A DNA stretch of 64,000 nt from Chrysomallon squamiferum (taxonomy: Eukaryota > Mollusca > Gastropoda > Neomphalida > Peltospiridae): positions 29,519,136-29,583,135 of the forward strand of contig CM022673.1 of the NCBI GenBank assembly GCA_012295275.1, given 5' to 3'. The notes below the pieces were generated by a model. That model was not told the DNA's origin. It did no database searches and was given only the letters and a program-made list of their open reading frames with translations. Both the position numbers and the translations under genes were made by a program. Below, piece after piece: positions 26,301 to 40,850 of this stretch (positions within the stretch are counted from its first letter, which is position 1; each line of letters begins with the position of its first letter).

Positions 26301-27119
26301 ATATAGAGACACTTACTAAGTAACATAGACCAGTTTGTACATCAAACACTGTTGATCTCATTTTCAGTCATAACTAAAGCCAAAGCTCTAGCTACTGAAA
26401 TGAACGTGCAGTTTAGACTTAGAGTGAGAAAAAATAACTTAGGAATGAATATCAGTGTATACTTTACAGGAGGTTAAAATACAGTCTCAAAACAATGAAA
26501 ACAATATCCCAAACCTCAAACGTTATCCCCAAAAAGAAAAAAGAAATATCAATAAAGTAACACACATAATTAATTAATAATAATACTAAAAATGTAAAAT
26601 TGTGCTGTCTTGATTGTTATTTTTATTAGGATATGAAAACAGGTTTCAATAATATTCTTAAGTTTATTTCAGTTTAGACTTTATTATTATTATTTGTTTT
26701 TAGGATATCTTGGTGGATGGACATCGCATATGTTCCTAGTCAACATGCTTTACTCAGCTGCACATATCTTGTTCTGCTTATGACCCAGTCAGACACGAGG
26801 ACTTTTTCCAATGGTGCTTAAATCTTTAAAAAATATTTTATTTGAATTGCAATTTGGACAATTATAGTGCCATATAATGTTTTCACATTGTTGTTACTGT
26901 GAAATATGTACTTTGCAATATCATGAATATATGTTTGTTTTCAGTTTTTAAATCCACTTAATTTTGTTCAGCTGTATGCTTTGATGTAATTTATTACATA
27001 ATTAAGTTTATGACTCTTACAAGATCATTACTTGTAAAATATATGATTATATTTTATTATGACAGAACTGATACAGTTAAAAAAGTAAAAAAAAAAAATT
27101 ATGTTTTGTATTTCTGTAG

Positions 27120-29927
27120 ATGCTGCTGCGGTTGAAAAAGACTGTGTTGTTGGTTCTCGTCATTGGAGGTGCTGTTCCTGTCACTCTGATGATTTATCTC
27201 GTCATATCTCAAGGTGTGTTCTGTTTTACTATAGTGTCAAGAAAATATTAAAACATTAAAATTATATTCATTGTATGCAAGATAATTTCGTTGAAAAGAT
27301 ATTAGGGTTTTAGAGGAACTTGAAATATCTCCTAGAAATTTCATATGATTATTAAAATCCCCTAAGAGTTGAGTCAAATGTAAAAATAACATGTAAAATA
27401 AGAATATTAATATTGTGTCACATTTAAAAATTACATGAAAATAACAATATCTCTGTTCTGTTAATATAGACTCTTACTTGTACGGTGATAATGGTGAAAT
27501 TGGAAATCTCGAAACGAAGCTGGCTGAGAGAATTAGAAGTGTTGAAGAACAGAATCAGATGTTACGTAAACAACTCAGGTAAACACTTCTTCCTTAAATT
27601 TCTCTCTGTCTGGTTGATTGCACTGTCCAGTCGTATAGCATTGTATTAATATAAGAAGTCATGTTCTCTTTACTGTGACAGATTGTATGTACACAGCAAA
27701 TCAGTACATACTGAAATATATCAAGACAGAGTTGTGTCCCATACTGGCTGTCATGTTGATAAGAATTTATTTAATTCACCCAACAGCAAATAAAAGATGA
27801 CAATTAAATGTACAAATTTTCTGAAACATGTTAATGATGCAAAAATTGTATAAATATTTCTTAATTCTTTAGTATTGATTCCAGTTTATGACACAAATTA
27901 TCACAGTTTCTTTACATTTATAAAAATTAAAAACACCTACATCATTCAGATTTTAGATTAAATGTACTGATAAATCAACATTTTACAGTAAACAGTATCA
28001 TTATAATTATTTTTAAAAGTTAAAGATATAAAATTAAAATTATATAAAAGGATTAATTACTTTTAACTTTAAAAATATTAAATTGCTGACCAAATCAACA
28101 ACAGGCTGGTCACATATATTAAACTCTTTTATATACATTTAAAAAAATTATTTTATAGTCTCCAAATATCAGGTTTATACATAGTTTTAAATAATTTATT
28201 TTCATTTTACTTTCAGTTTTGTAATATCCAAATATCATTGTTAAAAGTAGGGTTTTAATAACTTATTGATTTTATAAACTGGGTCAGTACAGACATCATT
28301 ATAAACATGTTTAATTTTGTGCAGTATGGCACAGAACCAGGTTCTTCACATGCAGATGAGTCTTGCTGTTCAGAATGACTCAAAGAAAGGAAATTCTAGT
28401 GTGCGGTGTGTGAATGCAGAACCAGAAGTCCCCAAATGTGAGGTATGAGGAAGCCTTTTTCTTCACACTATGTTTTTTAATTATAATCCATGACAGTTTC
28501 TTGTACATCTCTCAGTTCAGACAGTGTTTAAATTTTTGCTGAACATTTTTAGGAATTAGAAATATCTTAACAAGTGAATTTCCTATGAAAAATGCTGTGT
28601 TACATAAATGCTATTAGTTATTTATGTTGTTAACCTACAAAATGATTGCTTTGACTTATTTACTACACGGATTATAAAATAAGAAACATTGCAAGTTTAC
28701 AAGACATTGAAACTGATTTTAGCAATATCACATTTGTTCCCAAATCTCTAAATTCCTCCTAATAAAAATAAAATCAATATTTATTAATATCGAGATATAT
28801 ATATATTCAAAAGCCATTTTTAAAAGATAAAAATGAATAGAGTATTATTGATTATAGTAAATGTTTTAGAAGTGGTATTAACTTGTTTTATTATTATTAT
28901 TAATATTTGCATTTTTCCAGATCATTCAAGTAGCAATTGTATGTGCTGGCCACAACTCTACAAGGGACGTAGTGACTCTTATTAAGAGTGTGTTGTTTTA
29001 TCGGCGAAATCCTCTCCATTTTCATTTTATCTCTGATACAGTAGCTGAACTAATACTCAAGAAACTCTTTGAGACTTGGAATTTAGCTGGAGGTGAGTTC
29101 TAAACTGCTGTAGCACCACTGTTGGAGGTTATAATTTGATGTGTTTTGAACAGTTTTTAGCAAAATATATTTAATAAAAGTACATCATTGGTGATACAGT
29201 CTAGCACATTTTCTATACTCCCCTATGCTATTTTTATGCTTTTATGCCTAAAGGTTACAATAGGAATATGTTTGATATTTCTACCTTTTATCTTAACATC
29301 TTCAGGCAAAGAAATATAAAAATCCAGTTTGTCAGGTTTACTCAGTCTTTTAGAAATTTTATTTTTTCTGAGTATCACCAAAAACATGCACTTAAAATAT
29401 TATTTTGACTTTAATGACTCATACATTCATTGGTTTGGTGTCTTTTTGTGGTTCTGCTAACATAACAAAGAAATGTATCATTTAACTGTTACTGGTTAAC
29501 ACCAGTTTTTTAGTGAAAATATTAAAAACTATAGTTTTTGAGTTTGAGAAAATACAGTTGTCCATCATTTCTAAAATATAACATGTTACTTCATTTTAAC
29601 TTAATTTTTTATTTTTCAGTGCAAGTCAGTTTTTACCCTGCAGATAACATTGCAGTAAGAATTTACTTATTTACTTTATTCCTTTATTTATTTATTAAAC
29701 TGTCAGATTAATTATCAGTTTGTAAAGTAATGACTTTAATGATTAAAGTTATTCACTCAGTGAAGTAGGTTATGTAAGAGAATATGAAACTTGACATCAT
29801 GTTTAACAGTCGTGTTTGTGACTTACATATATTAAACTTGTTATTAAAATATTGATTCAGCATCAATAACATCTTCAGAATTTGCAAAATGTTTGATAAG
29901 ACTAAGCAGTCAGAAGGTTTTTCAGAT

Positions 29928-29965
<38 letters not shown>

Positions 29966-32900
29966 AAAAAAAAAATATAATAAATAAATATAACAAAATA
30001 AAATAAACAACTTCCATAAATTATTCTTTTTAAAAAATGTCACAGCTCAGAATTCTTTTTTTATATACATCTTTTGAGAACACAGCTGTTGTTAAACAGG
30101 ATTTAAGATTTAATTTCCCTTCACTCTATTTCAGCCGGAAGTGTCGTGGATTCCCAACAGACATTATTCAGGTGTTTATGGTCTCATGAAATTGTCTCTT
30201 CCAAAAACTCTTCCTTCAAATCTTGAAAAGGTAAGAAAACTATGAACAAAAAAAGCAACAATTCATACTGATATATACACAAATGAAAATTATTCAGTAT
30301 ACAATTATTAAAGGAAATATCATTTGTCTATATAAAAAAATAATAATATTATTATGTTTGAAATATAGTTTGAAACCTGGATCATGAAACAGGTTAAAAA
30401 AAAAAGATAATTTGTGTTTAGATTTTACAAAAAAGAAACCAAAGATATTTTTATCTGACAACTTTCCAAACTTGGTAATGTCAAAACAGTGGTTTACCAA
30501 CCTGGTATTTTATTTGAAATTTTATTTGTCTTTTCTCAAAGAATATAGTAGTAAAAAAAAAAAAAATTTCAATAATGGTTTTATTTGTTTTAAGTGATTT
30601 GTTTTCATTTAAGTAACTGAACTGTAATCATTGAATTGTGTATTTTTCAGGTAATTGTTTTGGACACTGATGTAACATTTGCGACAGACATAGCAGAACT
30701 GTGGAAGATTTTCAGAGTGTTGAAAGGAAGACAGGTTAGATGAGTTATTTATGTTTGTATTCATGTAAATTCAAAATTAACTGTAAACTAATGTCTCTTT
30801 CTCACTGAAATTTTAGTTTTAATATTTTAGTAGTTTTCTGTCCATCAAGAACACTAACAGAACTGTATTATTACAAAATTTATGTGATTTAAAAAAAAAA
30901 GATTTTTTTTAATCATCAGCACATGTTTGTATTTTGTTTCAGGCTCTTGGTCTGGTTGAAAATCAGAGTGACTGGTATTTAGGAAAACTTTGGAAAAATC
31001 ACAGACCATGGCCAGCACTGGTAAGTAGTGTTTTTCAGTGTTTGTTGTTACTACTTGGTATAAATCAATACTGAATAAGTTCTAGCTTTCTGAATTGTAT
31101 TCTTTGAATCATACCAGTCCATTAGGATTTGTATGGTTTAGATAAGAAATTATTTTTTATCAATGTCAAATTTATTTGAAATTTTGTTTTATTTGGGGTT
31201 TTTTAGGGTCGTGGTTTTAACACGGGTGTAATTCTGTTGGATTTGACGATGTTGAAAGCTGTGAACTGGATGCAGATGTGGAAACTCATAGCAGAGAAAG
31301 AGTTAATGAGCATGTTAGCAACATCATTAGCTGACCAGGCAAGAGTTTTTTTCCCCATTAATTACCTAAATTCTTAATTCTTTTCTTAACTTGTTTAGAT
31401 AATAAATATTGAACTTAAAAAAAAAAAAGAAAAAAAAGAAACAATTTTTCTTAATTCAGTTTCATATAAAAAAAAAAAATAATGTACCTAATGTAGAATT
31501 ATTGGGGATCGTTGTGTTAATAAATATTGAATTAATGATTTAAGATTTGCTTTTCAGGATATTTTTAACGCTGTACTAAAACAACACCCGTACTTGGTGT
31601 ATCGACTGCCATGTCAGTGGAACGTTCAGCTGAGTGAAAACACGCGAAGTGAGCAGTGCTACAGCGAGGTGGCCGACCTAAAAGTGAGTTTCTTCTTCTT
31701 TCTTTAGTCTCACATACACAGAGACAGTGCATTTCTACAACAACTTAGCCAGCTCAGTTTTCAAATGTGAAAGGTCATATTAACTAAAGACAGAGAAAAT
31801 CTTCAGTTTCCTTCAAAATTCTTTGATAAACCAGTCATGGGACTTTGGATGAAAAGGAAAGTTTTGTTTAAAAAATAAAAAGACAATTTTCAATATAAAA
31901 AAAACCTATGTTTACAGTAGAAATGAACAAAAATTCTTTCCAAGGACTGAATAATATGATGCACAAAGATTATTCAGTGAACAATGTTTTATTAAATCTG
32001 ATTGAATCATATCTTAAACACATTCATTTTTATTAACATCAGTAATAATTAAAAATGATAATAATCAACATATTATGATATTTGTATTTTCTTACAGGTA
32101 TATCTGGTAGTTAGTAAGTGTGTATACTGTTGTAAATGTGTTTATAAATTTTTATATGATTTTAATAATTTTCAGATCATTCACTGGAATTCTCCTCTAA
32201 AGCTAAAAGTAAAAAACAAACATGTAGAGTTGTTTCGTAACATGTACTTGACTTTCCTCGAGTATGACGGCAACTTGTTAAGAAGAGAACTGTTTGGTTG
32301 TGGAACACCAAGTTCTTCCAGTGATGTCCAGGAACAAGTGAGTCTTCTGTCTTTAACTATTTGTGATGTCTTCCTGGTAAACCACTAGCTTCTCTAGTAA
32401 TACTGCCTGATGTGTTGTAATAAAAACAAATGTTCTAAATATATTTTCTCACTCTTTCTGATGACAGTTTTATTTGTTTTATTGTTAATTGACTAAGTAA
32501 ATGTTTGCAAAATTGCCAAATATCTTTGTTGCTGATTTTTGTTTACATTTTTTAAGTATTAAATTACATAAAACATATTTATTGCACTATTGCAGCACCC
32601 TCAAGAATTTGTTGTATTATTATCTAACTTTATAAACTAGAAAAAACACTCATTTGAAAATACACAAAATATATTTACTTGGTTTGTTTCCTTGTCATAC
32701 ACTTGATATACTTTAAAAACATATTTTAACCCATCATTTCCAGGTAATTGCAATCAACGAAGATGATGAATGTTATGATTTTCGGCGTGAAAGGGTCCTG
32801 GTCCACAGAACTCATCTCTTCTATCTGGATTACTCCTACCAGTCCTCAGACGATGATGTCACCCTTGTCGCACAGCTCAGCATGGATCGGCTGCAGATGC

Positions 32901-35900
32901 TGGAGATGATTTGTAAACACTGGCAGGGACCAATCAGTATCTCACTATACATGTCTGACACAGAGGCCCAGCAGTTTCTTCTCTATGCACTCAGCTCAGA
33001 GACGCTAATGGCCAGGAAGAACATTGGTTACCATGTTGTGTATAAAGATGGAGTAAGCAGTTGTGCTTAGAGTATAAAGAGTAGAATTTTGAATCTTTTA
33101 TATGAATATTTGATAATCAGAATCTGTTCTGCTGAGGGCAGGATATAAAGAAAATGATTAATTTGTTTGTTTCTTTTAAATTGTGTGTTTTTTTGTGACT
33201 TACATTCAAACATTTATGAAATATTTAGAACTCCTTGTTGTTAGGGATTTTCTGTCTTTAGTGAAAAAATATTGTGAACATAAGTCTACCTTTTATTTAT
33301 TAAACCACATTATTTTATGTTTGTCTGTTAAAAAAAAAAAAACAACAACAGAGAAATGAACTTTTAATTTAAAGATAAAGAAGAAAAAATAAATGAAAAT
33401 TAAAATCAAACTAATGAAATTAAATTCTGGTCATTCATCTTTTTCCCTTTTAAGCCTTTATTTTGTTTCTATTAAACCTTGATTCATTATCTGAAAATTA
33501 TTTCCTCATTCTGTTTTTTGTTTTTATAAAAAATAATTATTTTTGAAAAAACTTAATACTTCACATCAGATAACATACAGGAAAGGTAGGTGCTTTATTT
33601 TACTCTGGTGCAGATGAAAATATATTTTCTGTGTTTGTTTCAGCAATTTTATCCAGTGAATTACTTGCGGAACGTTGCTCTGCAGCAGGCACGCACACCG
33701 TATGTGTTTCTGTCAGACATAGATTTCCTTCCCATGTACGGGCTGTATGAGTACCTGAAGAAAGCAGCACCAATGATGGAACTGTCTGTTCAAAAGAAGG
33801 TAAAAATCTGGAAATGTCAGCAGCATGTTTGTTAGTGTCAGAACCGCAAATTTATTTTTAAAATAATGTTTCATACACATAATCATTTTTATTATTTGTT
33901 GTTTAATGTTTACATTTAAATTAGAGCTGGAAATAGTTTCTCAGATATTATAATTGTTATTAGTTATTATTAATTACTTTTATATCTAGTGTTTGTTTTT
34001 CATTCAGTAAATGCTGTATTGTATCTACTTTACAGGCACTGATTGTCCCAGCTTTTGAAACACAGAGATATCGTCTCAGTTACCCGAAGTCCAAGACAGA
34101 ATTGTTGTCAATGTTAGATATGGGGTCACTTTTTACTTTTAGGTGAATTTTTCAAACTTGTCTTTATCTAGATCATTCTTTACTTTCATGCATTTTTTTG
34201 AATTTTTAAAAACAAACATATATCATTTATAATTTTTAATATTATCCTGTATTGTTTCTTATGGTCTTGATGGCAAATATAATTTAAAAATTTCACAAAG
34301 TTTAATGATAAATATCTCCAAATGTAATTTTTGAAATATTGTTAACTTGTAGTGTAAATATTTTTGTTTCATTCTACTATATAGTAACTATTATTTAGTA
34401 ATTGTCAGTGTTGAAAAATTATTGAAAAATTTAAAGTGTTGTCTCAGTGATTGATATATTTATAATTGAGAAACATATTTTTTTTTTTTACCTTATGTTT
34501 GTTGTTTTGAAACTGTTTAAAAAGGTTATTCTAAATCATTAATGTTATTTCTAAATCTTTAAAATGTGCTTACATCAGTCTAAATCTTGAATTACCTTTT
34601 GTTAGAAAAATATAATGAATTTCATTATAATCTTATCCATAGAATGACCCCCAGTAGCTGATCAGTATTCTGTGCTGGGCTGTAAATAATAAATAATATG
34701 TCAACACATTGTTAATCTTGCACTAAAATCTGTTTTGTTCTGCAGGTATCATGTCTGGCCTAAAGGACATGCTCCAACAAATTTTGAAAAGTGGCGAAAG
34801 GCCACAACACCATATGTGGTAAGACAGTTAGAACTCAGTGGAATAAATATTGTTATATTTCAAGTAATAATGTAATTTTTATCAGATATAGCCAAAGTAT
34901 AACTAATTTATAATTTTATTTCTTTGGATTATATAGTTATATTCCAAATGTTGTATGTTAATACTCTTTTGTCGTTTTCTTTTTTTTGTTGAGAATAATG
35001 ATGTTAAAAATATTACCTTAACAAAGATGATCATAAAAATCACATTAAAATACATATGTTCAATAAATATTAAATATTGTTTTATTCCTTCCTGCAAAAT
35101 AAATAAAATTAAAAAAATGTATTATTCTCACACAACACAAGAAATGTTTAAATTTTATCTGATATTTCAAAACCCGTCTGTTTTAATAACAGGTGAACTG
35201 GGAGTCAGACTTTGAGCCCTATATTGTGATAAGAAAAGATATTCCACTGTACGATCAGAGGTTCATGGGATTTGGCTGGAACAAAGTGTCCCACATTATG
35301 GAACTGGATGCTCAGGGGTAAATATAAAACATTTTGATTTTTTTTTTTTTTTTTTTAATTTTTTTTATTATATATAAAGCTGTTTATTGTACTATTTTAT
35401 TATTTATAAATTTATAAACTTTATTTCTTATATTGTTTTATTATTTATAAATTTATGTGCCTTATTTTTTATATTGTTTCATTTAAACATTTATAAACCT
35501 AAATATTATATTGTTTATTACTTATATTTTTCAGTTAATATTTCACTATTTATTAATTTTAAACATTTCCAGGATTTACATGTACATTTGTAGATATTTT
35601 TCTTGTAGCATTTTTTTTATATATATTTATTTGCAAAATTATTTTTAAAAATGTTAATATTGTATTAAGTATTTTTAATGAGAATTAATACAGATTAAGA
35701 ATTCTGCATTTTTAAAATATTTGTTTTAAAATTATAATATACTGTGTTTTGACATTTTCTTTTCACAGTGTTGACGTTTAATTCTGATTTTGAAACTAAT
35801 TTCACTTTAATGTATTATATTGTAGATATGAATTTCTGGTTCTTCCTAATGCTTTTATCATTCATATGCCTCATGCACCAAGTTTCGATATTGCCAAATT

Positions 35901-36390
35901 CAGATCCAGTTCAGTATACAGAAAGTAAGTAGTTCAAATTTGTTTAACAAAAATACAATTATGTACAGATTAACTATATATTTAATACTTGTGATATATT
36001 TATAATTATTTTTCTTTTCCTGTCCATGTATATTTTTGCGTCTGAAATGATGTCACAGTAAATATGAAAAATTTAAGTATCTGTGCACTGTTATTGTATT
36101 GTCATACTTTATTATTAGCAAAGACTGGAAAACCAAAAACAAAAAGATTACATTTAATTATACTTTTTTGTAAGGTGATGATAACTTATATATTTGATTT
36201 AATCTTAATTAAAAAATGATTCTTATCACATTGCTCACTTCATACATTTTTTTTCAGTTAATCACTTATGTATATTTTACATTGTCCTTTTCTTTTTGAC
36301 AGGTGCCTTAAAGTGTTAAAGGGTGAATTCCAGAGAGACTTGTCTAAGAAATACGGTATTAAAGCACTGAAGTACTTGTCAGTGGAATAA
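27120..36390 (+). CDS. LARGE1: LARGE-type bifunctional xylosyl-/glucuronyltransferase
   Basis: Golgi type II enzyme that builds matriglycan (alternating xylose and glucuronate) on alpha-dystroglycan. Eighteen exons give 720 residues: 27120-27213, 27470-27578, 28325-28442, 28921-29092, 29620-29654, 30135-30230, 30651-30734, 30943-31020, 31207-31338, 31558-31683, 32176-32337, 32744-33052, 33644-33799, 34036-34142, 34746-34818, 35193-35317, 35826-35924, 36303-36390 (TAA). Seen: signal-anchor at residues ~8-30, coiled coil ~38-75, GT8 domain with VLDTD (Asp213, Asp215; 30663-30671), [16 protein letters not shown], then the GT49 domain with SDIDFLP (Asp530, Asp532; 33716-33724), MIVPAFET-like and FGWNK. 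The length matches vertebrate LARGE1/2 (720-756), and an invertebrate copy would be ancestral to both. The start codon lies directly after a TAG acceptor, so an upstream 5' UTR exon is likely. Intron 9 has a GC donor. Confidence 0.97.
29933..29962. repeat. (AC)n microsatellite
   Basis: About 15 AC units in LARGE intron 5. Confidence 0.95.
31339..31340 (+). other. LARGE1: Non-canonical GC splice donor in LARGE intron 9
   Basis: The exon must end ...LADQ (CAG at 31336-31338), because the next exon begins DIFNAV at 31558, as in the LARGE family. The bases after CAG are GCAAGA, so the intron 31339-31557 is GC-AG. The otherwise strong donor (CAG/GCAAG) is typical of functional GC donors. Confidence 0.9.
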
Positions 36391-37400
36391 CCAAATTTGT
36401 GATACACATGAGAATTCCTACCAGACGCTTAAGCCAAATGAAATATTTGTTTCGTGAACTTGATGCTGTGCAAAAGTCTGGTTGTGTGAAAGAATGAGAG
36501 AAATATAATTTATTTTTATTAAAACTTGTGATCATCTGGAGACTGTGTTCATTGACTGTTACATATACAGGTGTGATTATTCTGTGATGAGTCCGGCAAA
36601 ACCATTGCAACATACATACAGCTTAAGCTGCTAATGTATTTTGTGATGTTTTGAAGGTTTCTGCATATCATTTCTCTGTCATGCTTTGTTGTTGAAAGAG
36701 ATTTAGAGGCACAGTTTAGAATAGGAAATATCCTAAAGAAAGCACCATTAAGAACTGATTCTGTGACAAGTTATTTCGAAGGCCAGCTGTCTGCTACTTC
36801 CATACCTCTCTAACAGTGACGTTTATTGATAAACTGTTAGTTGTGTTTGTTATATGCTTGTTATTGTCTGGATGTAATAATTCATAGGGGGGCACCGATT
36901 CATTTGCTGTGCAAAGATGTCAAACTGGTCAAAATATACTCTTGTTGTTGGATCTGTCCATTGATTATCATTGGTTTTACAGTATGCTTCCTCAGTCCAC
37001 TTAAAAATGTAACTGGATTACTTTTAAAAGTTCTTATATTCAACTAATAAACCAAACATTTGTTATAATCTTATTTGTTATCATTTTACACATTTCAAAA
37101 TATTTTTGATGTATTCTGGATTTTTTTGTATTACCAAATTTTATAACATTTCATAAAGATTAGTGATCCTTTTTTATTTATTTGTTTTTAAACTATTTAC
37201 TTGTACATTTTTACTAATGTCCTGGACAAGAGTAAATATATTTCTGGTACATCATAAAGAATGATTTTTGTTTAATTATACACTATGGAGAGTCTTTAAT
37301 TTATACTTCAAATGCACAGAGGCTTAGCCAACAATATTTTTTTTTATAAATTTGTATATGTGATATTCAAAACTAAAATAAATACTTTGTAATCATGTAT
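36391..37400 (+). other. LARGE 3' UTR / 3' flank
   Basis: AT-rich non-coding sequence after the TAA. No exon of another gene was recognised. AATAAA hexamers occur at 37046 and 37377. Confidence 0.5.
37046..37051 (+). terminator. LARGE1: Candidate polyadenylation signal of LARGE
   Basis: AATAAA about 660 bases after the stop. A second hexamer at 37377-37382 is equally possible. Confidence 0.35.
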
Positions 37401-40035
37401 AAATATTGAACTTATTTCAAGTTGTAGTGAATGAGATTGGGGAAGATCAGGCTTTTTTTTTAAATATAGGAAGTTATTAAGATACGAAACAAACAGAGCT
37501 GAACATCAAGTTCAGTTAGAAACCATTCCAAGCAATTCACTGTCAGTGCTGTAGAAGAGTGATATTAAATTTAGTTCATAGATGTTCATGTTGTTTGGTT
37601 AATTATTACTATAAACTTTTCTCTGCTAAAGGAGTGTTCATACTTTCTAATACAGATCATCGATGATACAGTATTGTTAGTTGTAAGATAAATATTATTA
37701 TTAAGACATTCTTGCAGTAACATGCAGAATATAGAAACAGAGGTATAGTGTGGACACTCCTTTAGTTGCCTTATTGAGATGCATTTTAAATTGATGTTAA
37801 TTGTCTATTAGTATATGTACTAACAAGTCAACGAAATAACTGTCAAAGTTTCCACTTCAGTGTCTTGTAATCATGTGTTTATGTCAGCACGAAAGTACTG
37901 CCAAAATTTTAACTTAAGTGCAATCCCATTAGCTTCATTATGTTACTACAAGAATTGTTTTAAATGTTGTATTTAGAGTCATTAGTGTTCATACGGTGTA
38001 TTCAGAATAGTGCCACATTATGTTCAGTTTGGCAGACGCTTTGTTCTGTTAAAGAAGTCTCTAGTCATTTTGATATTTGCTAAATCATGGCCTTTTAGTT
38101 TTAAAATTAATTTCTGTTCCTTACTAGCAATTCACACCTGTCAACCTATATAACTCTATACTGTCCTTAGTACTGTTTTCAGTTTTGGGCTCTAGAATTT
38201 AATTTTATTAATTTCTACAGTTACATACAGTTGGGTTATTGGCAGCTTTTGTACTGGTTAACTAGCTGAAGAAATTCATTTCAACTTATTTAAAATACTA
38301 GCTATGTTTTTAGTTATGTTACAGGTTTAAAAGAGTTTAATGATTGTAAATTTTGTTCCTTAATTCTATGCTTAGCTGTATGCATTCATTCAAGATTTGT
38401 TTTTCTTAATAAGATTATGAAAATTTGCAACCTGTATTTATTTTTCATTGCTATTTTCAGCTTTTATGATTATTGATAATTAATGTTATATCATATTTAT
38501 TCTGTGTTTTTATATCATTTCTTATATTATGCAAATGAAACCTGTCTTAATGCTGTAATATTTTTTAAAAAATAACTCTTTATTATTTTACATTATCCAA
38601 AACCTGTAATTATCTGTGTAATGTTTTTTTTTTTTAGGAAATTGCCACCATTTCAATACAAAAAGGCCAGTCATTCCAAATTCAGATATTGAACATTTTT
38701 TATGAATACAAAAATAAATACAGACTATACTGTTATACACACATTGTACTAGATATATTTGTTTAAAATTAATTTTACTACCATACGTTTAAAAAATTCA
38801 AAACAAATGTAACTAGAAATACAATAACGTTTTTATTTTATTTTGTTCATTGATTACTATTTAAAAAAAGCTTAAATACAACAATCTCTCAGTACAAAAA
38901 ATTAAAATACTGAGAAATAATTAGTGCTACAGTTCACACACTTATTAATATTAAAGCATTATCTGACAGAGTAGGAACAAATAGTTCAGAAACATTTTGT
39001 GTATTTGTTACAAATTATTTTGTTTTAGTTTGGGTTATAACAAGTCCAAGGAGGCTGATATTTTATGAATTTAAAAAAAATATATTATTATTTTTAATGG
39101 AAAAATATGTGAAAATGGCAACATAGATGAATTCAAATTGTATTTTACTGTTAGAAAAGGTTGGTGTCACATTTAGAGTACAAAGGAGTACATTTAGACA
39201 GTTTGATAGTACAAAATTCATTATTGATAATAATGTGAAAACTGAATCATTATAAGAAAGTACTTTTATATTTATTACTGACTGAAATGCAGTTAATTTC
39301 CTACTGCTAAAATTAAGAATTGTAACTCTTCAACATTCTAGATATTTTACTTAAATTATTTTGTAACAGAAAGTGTCACCTAAAAATACATTTGTCTCTC
39401 TTGTATTAGCAACAATGGCTTATTTAACAATTTATAAATTGTTCAAAAAATCTTTTACTGTAAATATATATATATATATATATATATACATTACAGAACA
39501 TGAATAATTTTGATTTATGTCAAAAACATACATTTATTTATACACATCAGAAATAATAATAAAAATTTTAATATAAAACACCTGTTTGTTTCTTACTTAG
39601 ATCAAGCATTTTTTAGTTGTTCCAGATATAATAATTACCATTTTCAGAATTAAAAAAATAAAATAAACTAAAATAAAAGTAAAGAACAGAATTTTATTTA
39701 TTTTTTAATTTTAGAAAAATATTTATTAGAGAAAAAGTGTATAAATTATCTAGCGTAAAAACTTGTTTGATATTAAATCGTTTGAGCAACCATTTAAAAT
39801 GCTGTGACATCCAGTAAAGTTTTAATCATAAAAATGTGGGTTGTCTACATAATACAGTGATAGTGTATTAGAAAAAGGATTACCAAAGTAAGTTGTGATA
39901 GGTGTATTAATAGGCATCATTTTAGTGTTTGATGAACCAAGATTTGCAAATTAACATGAATTTGTTTATAATCGTAAAACCTAACACAAAATAATATTTC
40001 CACATTATTCCAGGTGTGTTCCAAAAAATTAAAAC
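37400..40035. other. Intergenic AT-rich sequence
   Basis: No coding exon or RNA gene was recognised. It contains an AT run at 39467-39488 and poly-A/T stretches. Confidence 0.5.
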
Positions 40036-40660
40036 TTATTGGACAAATTTGTATGTGTCGATAGAAAGATATAAAGTAGAATATAATGTTGGTGGTGCAG
40101 CCGGTTTTTCCACCCAAAACCACAAAGAAATTCTGCGGTCCTCAAGGCGATTGACACACAAGTTGCGAAGACGCTCTTGCAGCTGGACATTGCTAGTGTG
40201 GGTTGCCAACCGCATCCTGCTGGATGATGTTGCCCACTGTCGCCTGCTCACACTGAAACCATTCAATAACTCGCCAGATTGATGGGTGGTAGTAGCCCAC
40301 AAGGTTGAAGAACATGTTCCAACCTGCACACAAGTTGTTTGTACGAGGATTATTGTTCACGGTGGCGCCAGACCGACAGATCATCTAATTGCTGTGGTTT
40401 GACGTTCATTGCAGACTGCTCACGTTGCAACAGACCTACCACGTCAAATATGTTTTCTGGGCGATGTGATTGATATTATGGTATCATCCTTCTAAATGGT
40501 TATTTGTCCGGTGACTGGCAATGCCAAAGTGTTAGTGACGTAGTCTGTGAGAAGTGTTACCTTTTCATCCTGGTGACTGTTGGACAGCCAAACGTCCTCA
40601 GCTTTGTCCAGCGGAACCATCGGAAGAGCGTAAGCACTCCTTACCTGCTTTTGTATATCA
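40036..40660 (-). pseudogene. Decayed Mutator-like (MULE) transposase fragment
   Basis: Minus-strand pieces resemble the C-terminal half of FLYWCH/MULE-type transposases in order. First comes a stretch reading YALPMVPLDKAEDVW and then LLTDYVTNTLALP (about 40495-40650). Next is RTNNLCAGWNMFFNLVGYYH with PSIWRVIEWFQCEQATV (about 40200-40350), then VQLQERLRNLCVNRLEDRR (about 40110-40200). The pieces lie in different frames with stops between them: the frame shifts near 40195-40205 and stops occur at about 40350-40490. The element is therefore dead. TNN.C.GW and HPS.W are the family hallmarks used. Terminal inverted repeats were not found. Confidence 0.7.
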
Positions 40661-40786
40661 TCCGTTTTCAGTATAATCTGATGCTAGTCCTGCTTTTTAT
40701 GTACAATGCCAATACACTGAGTGCAATGGGGGGAAAAAAAGCCTCACAGCCGTGTGACACAGCAGATCTCTAAAATGTATTTATCA

Positions 40787-40811
40787 TCATCATCATCATC
40801 ATCATTATCAA

Positions 40812-40850
<39 letters not shown>

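Noticed and set aside
26700-26815. Possible 5' UTR exon of LARGE after an acceptor at about 26702
   Set aside because: The acceptor is plausible and the composition GC-richer, but no good donor follows; a non-coding exon cannot be supported from sequence alone.
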